A stretch of 64,000 nt of DNA from FEN-1279 sp964400285 (lineage in GTDB: Bacteria > Bacteroidota > Ignavibacteria > Tepidaquicellales > Tepidaquicellaceae), in NCBI GenBank assembly GCA_964400285.1, contig CAYNTK010000003.1, positions 124,001 to 188,000 on the forward strand. The letters are read 5' to 3'. Shown in pieces: positions 58,848 through 64,000 of this stretch (the stretch's first letter is position 1; each line of letters opens with the position of its first letter). Both the position numbers and the translations under genes were made by a program. The notes below the pieces were generated by a model that was not told where the DNA came from, did no database searches, and was given only the letters and a program-made list of their open reading frames with translations.

Positions 58848-59232
58848 TATTATGTTTTATCTTTCTTTCTTATTACATAAAAAAATTAAAAAAATTATAA
58901 TACATTATATCCATAAAAACATTATTCTCTATAATATCTTTCTAAAACAATTAAACCATATTTTCTAATATCATTATATCTATAAATTTGATATAAATAT
59001 TCAGCAGTTTTGGTAATTAATATTATAATTTATTGTTGACTATCAAATTAATATTTACCAATTCTTTTATCAAGTTAATATTGGAACTAAAAATCGAATA
59101 ATGAAACTTTTATCTAAAATTAAATATGACTTTACAGTATAATAATAGAAATTACAAAAAATGAATACGCATAAATTATCAATTGAATATAAAATGGAAA
59201 TAAATTATTTTGATAAAAATTAAACAAAAAAA
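58848..59232. other. AT-rich divergent intergenic region
   Basis: About 385 bp without a gene between the divergent bamD unit and the 59233 lipoprotein. One imperfect inverted repeat, TTGGTAA (59010-59016) and TTACCAA (59055-59061) with further partly complementary AT bases inside, could be an operator or hairpin. I see no promoter of strong consensus. Confidence 0.3.
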
Positions 59233-59910
59233 ATGAAAAACATTAAATTAGTTTTACCAATTTCGTTAATTTTTTTATTTGTTTTTTTATTTTCATGTAA
59301 AAAGGATAATGATACCGAGCAACAAATCCCCCAACAGCAAGAGGTATCTTCCGATAAAGAAAAAGAATTAAGAGATAAAGAAGAATTCCTTAAGATAAAG
59401 GAACAACAATTAAGAGAATGGGAAGAAAATCTTAATAAAAGAGACACATCAGGAAAATTTAAAAAGACAGAAGAAAAAGATACAAATAAAGTAGTAAAAG
59501 ACACGAGTAAAATAAAAACTAAAAAAGATGATAAATTATCTGAGAAAGAGAAAGAACTTAATAAACGACTCGATAATCCAATAACCGCGGTAAGCGATTA
59601 TCTTGAATACATAAAAAGAGGTATAGCAGACAGTAAAACTTTCGATGCGAATATGAAAAAAGCAAGTGAATCATGGGAATCAAGATCCGTTGAAAGTTTC
59701 AAGAAAAGTTATAAAAGCACAAGCAAGTTTATTATAACACAAGAACCACAGGTTATATCTCAAAAGGATGGTAATGCATCGGTAAAAGTAAAAGTAAAAC
59801 AAACTCAAAATATTAACGGTAAAGATGAGGAAAAAGAAATTACCGTGACTTACAATCTAGTTGCTGATAAAAATGGAAAATGGAAAATAAAAAGTAATGT
59901 TGTCAAATAA
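59233..59910 (+). CDS. Lipoprotein with coiled coil and NTF2-like C-terminal domain, function unknown
   Basis: A 225-residue lipoprotein: signal 'LIFLFVFLFSCKK' (Cys22), then a long Glu/Lys-rich coiled coil (about residues 40-110, with 'EKELRDKEEFLKIKEQQLRE') and a C-terminal domain ('PITAVSDYLEYIKRGIADSK', 'ITVTYNLVADKNGKWKIKSN') of the NTF2/DUF4878-like kind. It may be a periplasmic spacer or sensor, but nothing more specific can be said. It is 17 nt upstream of sucD on the same strand and may share its transcript. Confidence 0.7.
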   Translation: MKNIKLVLPISLIFLFVFLFSCKKDNDTEQQIPQQQEVSSDKEKELRDKEEFLKIKEQQLREWEENLNKRDTSGKFKKTEEKDTNKVVKDTSKIKTKKDDKLSEKEKELNKRLDNPITAVSDYLEYIKRGIADSKTFDANMKKASESWESRSVESFKKSYKSTSKFIITQEPQVISQKDGNASVKVKVKQTQNINGKDEEKEITVTYNLVADKNGKWKIKSNVVK

Positions 59911-59927
59911 ATTAAATAAAATCAAAA

Positions 59928-60929
59928 ATGAGTATTCTTGTAAATAAAAAATCAAAAGTAGTAGTTCAGGGAATAACTGGCTCAGAAGGAACATTCCATA
60001 CTACACAGATGATTGAATATGGAACAAAGATTGTAGCTGGTGTTACTCCAGGAAAAGGTGGCACTTATTTTCAGGAAAAAATTCCAATATTCAATTCCGT
60101 AAAAGAAGCTGTTACAAAAACAGGTGCGAATGTGTCTGTTATTTTTGTCCCTTCTGCTTTTGCAGCAGATGCAATAATTGAAGCAACTGATGCAGGTATT
60201 AATTTAATAGTATGCATTACTGAAGGGGTTCCTACAAAAGACATGATAAAAGTATATGATTATGTTCAGAACAAAAATAAAAATGGACATATAGTAAGAT
60301 TCATTGGTCCAAATTGTCCCGGAATAATATCACCAGGAGAATGTAAGATTGGAATTATGCCTGGATTTATACATAAAAAAGGGAAGGTTGGTGTAATATC
60401 AAGAAGTGGAACTCTTACTTACGAAGCAGTTGATCAGTTAACAAAACTTGGGATAGGTCAATCGACGTGTATAGGCATTGGAGGTGACCCCGTCATTGGT
60501 ACAAGGTTTATCGATGCAATAAAACTATTCAATGAAGATAAAAATACTGAAGCAATATTAATGATTGGTGAGATAGGTGGAAATGCAGAGGAAGAAGCAG
60601 CTTATTATGTAAAGAAATATGTTAAAAAACCTGTAATAGGATTTATTGCAGGAAAAACAGCCCCTCCAGGAAGAAGGATGGGACATGCAGGAGCAATAAT
60701 TTCAGGAGGAAAAGGAACTGCGGCAGAAAAAATTGAGACTCTACAAAAATGCGGAATAGTAGTAGCAGATTCACCTGCTAATATTGGGATAACAGTTAAA
60801 GAAGCTTTAGAAAAATATAAGAAAAAAAATAAAAAGAAAGCTACAAAGAAGAAAAAATTAATTAATAAAGCTGTAAAAAAAATTAAAAAATCTAAAATTA
60901 GTAAAAAAATTAAGAAAACGAGAAAATAA
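59928..60929 (+). CDS. sucD: Succinate--CoA ligase alpha subunit with lysine-rich tail
   Basis: Alpha subunit of succinyl-CoA synthetase in the TCA cycle. Residues 1-296 match SucD: 'VVVQGITGSEGTFHTTQMIE', 'VAGVTPGKGG', 'FIGPNCPGIISPGECKIGIM', 'VGVISRSGTLTYEAV', 'GIGGDPVIGTRFIDAI' and the phosphohistidine 'PPGRRMGHAGAIISGGKGTA' (His253). The usual length is about 290-300. Residues 297-333 are an extra tail with 21 Lys and 1 Arg out of 37 residues ('KKKNKKKATKKKKLINKAV', 'KKIKKSKISKKIKKTRK'). sucC is not in the window. The enzyme core should be active; the tail's role is unknown. Confidence 0.93.
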   Translation: MSILVNKKSKVVVQGITGSEGTFHTTQMIEYGTKIVAGVTPGKGGTYFQEKIPIFNSVKEAVTKTGANVSVIFVPSAFAADAIIEATDAGINLIVCITEGVPTKDMIKVYDYVQNKNKNGHIVRFIGPNCPGIISPGECKIGIMPGFIHKKGKVGVISRSGTLTYEAVDQLTKLGIGQSTCIGIGGDPVIGTRFIDAIKLFNEDKNTEAILMIGEIGGNAEEEAAYYVKKYVKKPVIGFIAGKTAPPGRRMGHAGAIISGGKGTAAEKIETLQKCGIVVADSPANIGITVKEALEKYKKKNKKKATKKKKLINKAVKKIKKSKISKKIKKTRK

Positions 60930-60941
60930 TACTGATAGATT

Positions 60942-61304
60942 TTGAAACTGACAACAATAAAGATTAATAACGCAAAATTTTACGCATACCACGGTGATCT
61001 TGAATACGAAAAGAAATACGGTAACCAATTTGAAGTAGATATTGAGATGCAATGCGATTTAAGCAAACTCAATCATAGTGATAAACTTAGTAAAACAGTT
61101 GATTACCTTGCAGTATATAATTTAGTAAGTGATATTTTTAGTAAACAAAAATTTAATTTAATAGAGACAGTAAATATAAAAATCTGTGAAGAAGTTTTAA
61201 AGCAGTTTGAACTTGTTAAGATAGTTAAGGTTAGTGTCCGCAAACCTAATGCACCTTTAGGAATAATAGATTCTATCGAAATTATTAATACAATAGAAAA
61301 ATAA
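60942..61304 (+). CDS. folB: Dihydroneopterin aldolase
   Basis: Converts dihydroneopterin to 6-hydroxymethyl-dihydropterin in folate synthesis. 120 residues; TTG 60942 is the only start that gives 'KLTTIKINNAKFYAYHGDLE', the conserved FolB opening. Other landmarks are 'EVDIEMQCDL', 'VDYLAVYNLVSDIF', 'LIETVNIKICEEVL' (catalytic-region Glu) and 'VSVRKPNAPLG'. It is followed after two bases by folK, so the two consecutive pathway enzymes are coupled. Confidence 0.93.
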   Translation: MKLTTIKINNAKFYAYHGDLEYEKKYGNQFEVDIEMQCDLSKLNHSDKLSKTVDYLAVYNLVSDIFSKQKFNLIETVNIKICEEVLKQFELVKIVKVSVRKPNAPLGIIDSIEIINTIEK

Positions 61305-61306
61305 TT

Positions 61307-61783
61307 TTGATATACATTGGACTTGGATCAAATATAGGAAATCGTGAGAATTATATAGATTCCGCTATAAAAAAAATTGGAAGCTTGGTAGATACAAGCG
61401 TGATAAAAAGTTCTTCTAAATATAGAACTGAACCTTGGGGTATAAAATCACAGGATGAATTTGTCAATATAGTAATTGAGATAGAAACAAAATTAGAACC
61501 ATTAAAATTACTTAAAGAGTTAAAAAAAATAGAGTTGTTGTTAGGAAGGAAAAACCGGGAAAAGTGGTTTAAAAGAGAAATCGATATAGATATTTTATTT
61601 TACGATAACATTATATTAAATAACAAGTATATACAAATCCCACATCCCGAAATACAAAACAGGAAATTTGTTCTTGTTCCATTATGCGAGTTAAATTCAA
61701 ATTTTATTCATCCTGTTTTGAATGAAAAATTGATAGATTTACTAAAAAAAACAAATGATAAGTCTGAAGTTATAAAATTGTAG
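61307..61783 (+). CDS. folK: 6-hydroxymethyl-dihydropterin pyrophosphokinase
   Basis: Transfers pyrophosphate from ATP to the pterin in folate synthesis. 158 residues; TTG 61307, two bases after the folB stop, gives 'IYIGLGSNIGNRENYI', the standard start. Motifs: 'SSKYRTEPWGIKSQDEFVN', 'LLKELKKIELLLGRKNREKW' and the metal-binding 'REIDIDILFYDNIILN' with 'PHPEIQNRKFVLVPL'. All key residues are present. The next gene, a deoxynucleoside kinase, starts 11 nt downstream. Confidence 0.94.
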   Translation: MIYIGLGSNIGNRENYIDSAIKKIGSLVDTSVIKSSSKYRTEPWGIKSQDEFVNIVIEIETKLEPLKLLKELKKIELLLGRKNREKWFKREIDIDILFYDNIILNNKYIQIPHPEIQNRKFVLVPLCELNSNFIHPVLNEKLIDLLKKTNDKSEVIKL

Positions 61784-61794
61784 TAAAAAAAATC

Positions 61795-62457
61795 TTGGAA
61801 AACAAAAAAATTAGGTATATCGCAATAGAAGGTGTTATCGGAGCAGGTAAAACAACACTGGCAAAAAAACTTGCTAAAAAATTAGATGCGAAACTTGTTT
61901 TAGAAAATTTCGAAGACAATCCGTTTCTTGAAAAATTTTACAAATCTCCTAAAAGATATGCTTTTCATACACAGATATATTTTTTACTTACTAGATACAA
62001 GCAATTACAAGAATTAAGGTACGAGGACCTTTTTCATAACTATGTAATTTCAGATTACATTTTCGAAAAGGACAAAATATTTGCTTATTTAAATCTTCAA
62101 GATGATGAACTTGTGCTATATGAAAAAATAGTTTCCTTTATAGAGCGTTCAGTTCCTGTTCCTGATTTAATAATTTATCTTCAATCTACGGTTGAGAGAC
62201 TTATGTTTAATATCAGACACAGAGACAGAAGTGTTGAAAAAGCAATAAGCGAAGAATATATAAAAGATTTAACCGAAGGTTATAATTATTTTTTCTTCCG
62301 ATATAAGGCATCGAAAGTTATGATAGTAAATTCCACAAATATAGATTTTGTAAATAATGAAGATGATTTTGAAAATCTTGTAAACGAAATCTTAAAATCA
62401 GACCATCCGGCACTTGAATATTTTAATCCTCCAAACAAGAAAATTGCAAATGGATAG
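61795..62457 (+). CDS. Deoxynucleoside kinase
   Basis: Phosphorylates deoxynucleosides (dGK/dAK-type) for salvage. 220 residues. P-loop 'IEGVIGAGKTTLAKKL', substrate/ERS region 'FHTQIYFLLTRYKQLQEL', 'VISDYIFEKDKIFAYLNL' (the D-[YR]-F motif of the family), 'DLIIYLQSTVERLMFNIRHR' and the lid 'HRDRSVEKAIS'. The start is TTG 61795 giving 'ENKKIRYIAIEGV'. Its place beside folate genes is common in Bacteroidota, where dNK and folK are often adjacent. Confidence 0.88.
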   Translation: MENKKIRYIAIEGVIGAGKTTLAKKLAKKLDAKLVLENFEDNPFLEKFYKSPKRYAFHTQIYFLLTRYKQLQELRYEDLFHNYVISDYIFEKDKIFAYLNLQDDELVLYEKIVSFIERSVPVPDLIIYLQSTVERLMFNIRHRDRSVEKAISEEYIKDLTEGYNYFFFRYKASKVMIVNSTNIDFVNNEDDFENLVNEILKSDHPALEYFNPPNKKIANG

Positions 62458-62465
62458 GATTTAAC

Positions 62466-62651
62466 ATGCTAAGAATGATAGTTTATATTATATTAACATT
62501 TATAATATATGCAATATTTAAATTTATTATAAACATTATTAGGGGAAGCATGCTATCGAAAAGATACAACGAAAACTCATCTGGAAATAATAAACAAGAA
62601 AAATTTGATAAGACAAAAATTGTCGATGCAGATTTTGAGGAACTTAAATAA
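62466..62651 (+). CDS. Small single-pass membrane protein
   Basis: A 61-residue protein: one transmembrane helix (residues about 4-27), a short basic stretch, and a C-terminal acidic motif 'TKIVDADFEELK'. The VDADFE(E/D) ending is a pattern I associate with small DUF4834-like proteins of this phylum, but that is not confirmed. It begins eight bases after the kinase stop and ends seven bases before the glycosyltransferase start. Function unknown. Confidence 0.7.
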   Translation: MLRMIVYIILTFIIYAIFKFIINIIRGSMLSKRYNENSSGNNKQEKFDKTKIVDADFEELK

Positions 62652-62658
62652 TTAGAAA

Positions 62659-63738
62659 TTGATACTTAGAATATTAAAGTTTTTTTTAAATTCAAAAGAT
62701 ATTTCTAAGGAAGATTTAGAAAAAGTAGATGTTAAAAATATTCTTGTTGTAAGGCAGCACAACCAGGTTGGCGATATGCTTTGTTCCCTTCCTCTTTTCG
62801 CAGCATTAAAGAAAAAATATCCAAATGCAAAAATAACTCTTGTTGCATCAGTAACAAACTACAATATAGTTTTCGGTGATGTAAATCCATTTATAAACGA
62901 TGTATTAATATTTAATAAGTCCACTTTACTTCATATTTTTAAATTTTTCAGAAAGCTTAGAGGCACTTCGTTTGACTTAGGAATAGTCCCTTCTACTTTT
63001 TCAATTTCGCGTACATCACATTTTATAAACTATTTTTCTGGAGCAAAAATAAGGATTGGGGTAAAGAGTGTAAATGATAAAAAAAATAAAGTCGATTTTT
63101 TATTAAATATTAAATCGGATTTTCAATGGGATAAATTAAAACAACATCAAACAGAAAGAAATCTCGATATTGTAAGACAAATAAATTGTAATTTAACAAT
63201 ACAAGAAAAGCAAAAAATCAGAATTGGGCTTACAGAGAAAGAAAAAGCTATTGCAGATGAATTTATAAAAATAAATATGCCCGATAAAAATAAAAAAATT
63301 TTTGCATTCCAACCTGGAGCGGGAAAAGTTGCTAATAGATGGAGTGTAGATAATTTTGTAAAGTTAATTTCTCTTCTTTACAAAAAATATAATTCTTATG
63401 TATTAATCAACTCTGGACCGATTGACAAAGAAATTACTGACGAAGTAACGAAACAACTTCTGAAATACAAGATTAATAGTATTTTAATTTATAATCCAAT
63501 TAGAGAAGTTGGAGCAATTCTTAAAAAGACAGATTTATTTATAACCAATGACACAGGAACTATGCACGTAGCAGCAATGGTTAATACAAAAGTAATCGCT
63601 CTTTTTGGACCTACTAATGCATTCGAATGGGCACCCCCTTATGATAATGTAATAGCTATACAATCCAAAACTAAAAATATAAATGATATAAAAGTAAAAG
63701 ACGTTTTTATAAAAGCTTGTGAAGTACTTGATAAATGA
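62659..63738 (+). CDS. Glycosyltransferase family 9 (heptosyltransferase-like)
   Basis: A 359-residue cytoplasmic glycosyltransferase adding heptose-like sugars to lipopolysaccharide core. 'NILVVRQHNQVGDMLCSLPL' (GDxL(F/L)xxP motif), 'FAFQPGAGKVANRWSVDNFV' (the 'PG...K.W....' nucleotide-sugar site), 'DLFITNDTGTMHVAAMVNTK' and 'VIALFGPTNAFEWAPP' are the hallmarks of family 9. TTG 62659 is the start, giving 'ILRILKFFLNSKDI'. Its TGA overlaps the ATG of the exopolyphosphatase gene (ATGA at 63735-63738). Confidence 0.88.
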   Translation: MILRILKFFLNSKDISKEDLEKVDVKNILVVRQHNQVGDMLCSLPLFAALKKKYPNAKITLVASVTNYNIVFGDVNPFINDVLIFNKSTLLHIFKFFRKLRGTSFDLGIVPSTFSISRTSHFINYFSGAKIRIGVKSVNDKKNKVDFLLNIKSDFQWDKLKQHQTERNLDIVRQINCNLTIQEKQKIRIGLTEKEKAIADEFIKINMPDKNKKIFAFQPGAGKVANRWSVDNFVKLISLLYKKYNSYVLINSGPIDKEITDEVTKQLLKYKINSILIYNPIREVGAILKKTDLFITNDTGTMHVAAMVNTKVIALFGPTNAFEWAPPYDNVIAIQSKTKNINDIKVKDVFIKACEVLDK

Positions 63739-64000
63739 TTATGGAAAATAAAGAAAAAATATTAGCTGCAATAGATATCGGGACAAATTCCTTTCACCTT
63801 GTAGTCGCAAAAGTAAATGAAAAAGGGAACATAAAAATTATAACAAGAGAAAAAGAGGTGGTTCGTCTAGGCAAAAGCTCAACAGATATGAAGTATTTGA
63901 CCGAAGAAGCTATGATAAGAGGAATAGAAACGTTAAAAAGGTTTAAATTGATATGTGATTCTTTTAACGCAAAAATCAGAGCAGTTGCAACAAGTGCAAC
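63735..64000 (+). CDS. Ppx/GppA-family exopolyphosphatase, cut by window end
   Basis: The first 88 codons are present. 'EKILAAIDIGTNSFHLVVAK' is the phosphate-1 motif of the ASKHA fold in Ppx/GppA enzymes, followed by 'REKEVVRLGKSS', 'EEAMIRGIETLKRFKLICDS' and 'IRAVATSA'. Ppx degrades inorganic polyphosphate and GppA converts pppGpp to ppGpp; these cannot be told apart here. The start is ATG 63735, overlapping the previous stop, with another ATG two codons later. Confidence 0.88.
   Translation, partial: MIMENKEKILAAIDIGTNSFHLVVAKVNEKGNIKIITREKEVVRLGKSSTDMKYLTEEAMIRGIETLKRFKLICDSFNAKIRAVATSA

Noticed and set aside
59010..59061. Terminator in the divergent gap
   Set aside because: The inverted repeat is imperfect, AT-rich and upstream of both genes, so a terminator role makes no sense; listed only as a possible operator.

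Overview
The window looks like a chromosome segment of an AT-rich (roughly 30% GC by eye), diderm, Gram-negative bacterium of the Bacteroidota/Chlorobiota (FCB) group, most likely an Ignavibacteria-like lineage. The evidence is six secreted proteins ending in the 'NYPNPFNP...' type IX secretion (T9SS) sorting domain, an lpxC-fabZ gene fusion, BamA/Skp/LpxD envelope genes, many signal peptides ending in 'SQ' or 'AQ', and genes that often lack a Shine-Dalgarno site and often start with TTG. These assignments come from motif recognition; no database search was run.

Layout. 1-1772 (minus): a cut LytR_C-domain protein, a small exported protein and a YceI-like lipoprotein. 2013-6747 (plus): three consecutive T9SS cargo proteins. 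6936-8156: phosphoglycerate kinase. 8224-17417 (minus): a tight envelope operon in transcription order ddl, ftsB/divIC-like, trpS, uppS, bamA, two skp/ompH paralogues, lpxD, lpxC-fabZ. 17591-22660: PHP phosphoesterase, ribH, inositol monophosphatase, an MBL-fold hydrolase with two small unknown genes, and mrp. 22833-23680: decayed remains of a restriction-modification locus. 23844-31918: a beta-lactamase-family lipoprotein, murB, two aminopeptidases (M29 and M24), a DUF6265-like protein, PhzF and urocanate hydratase. 32061-32620: a decayed TenA/CADD-like oxygenase gene. 32858-40110: a FISUMP protein, a DNPH1-like hydrolase and three more T9SS cargo proteins. 40247-48174: isocitrate dehydrogenase, an orphan promoter/boxA-like leader, phhB with a TonB-dependent receptor, a TPR protein, a ChrA transporter, a beta-barrel protein and guanine deaminase.

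48315-56219 (minus) holds the most distinctive block: a thioredoxin lipoprotein, a MarR regulator, an octaheme tetrathionate-reductase-like cytochrome c, a membrane cytochrome b, a split YeeE/YedE sulfur transporter whose larger half carries a rhodanese-like domain and a C-terminal Gly-Gly-Cys, and a FadL-like outer-membrane channel. A separate thioredoxin/TPR protein lies beyond it. This reads as a set for moving and reducing sulfur oxyanions across the envelope. 56307-58847 (minus): a CcmA-like ATPase, a thioesterase, bamD and an unknown membrane protein. 59233-64000 (plus): a lipoprotein, sucD with an unusual lysine-rich tail, folB, folK, a deoxynucleoside kinase, a small membrane protein, a family 9 glycosyltransferase and a cut ppx/gppA.

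A second theme is non-coding. Short-period tandem arrays (7, 9 or 10-11 nt units) sit in several intergenic regions, mostly at convergent gene ends, and one array of the CTCTGTG type lies in frame inside the chrA coding sequence. The window also has several clear Rho-independent terminators and one signal-peptide gene whose start region appears to have been frameshifted by a local AT-rich repeat expansion.
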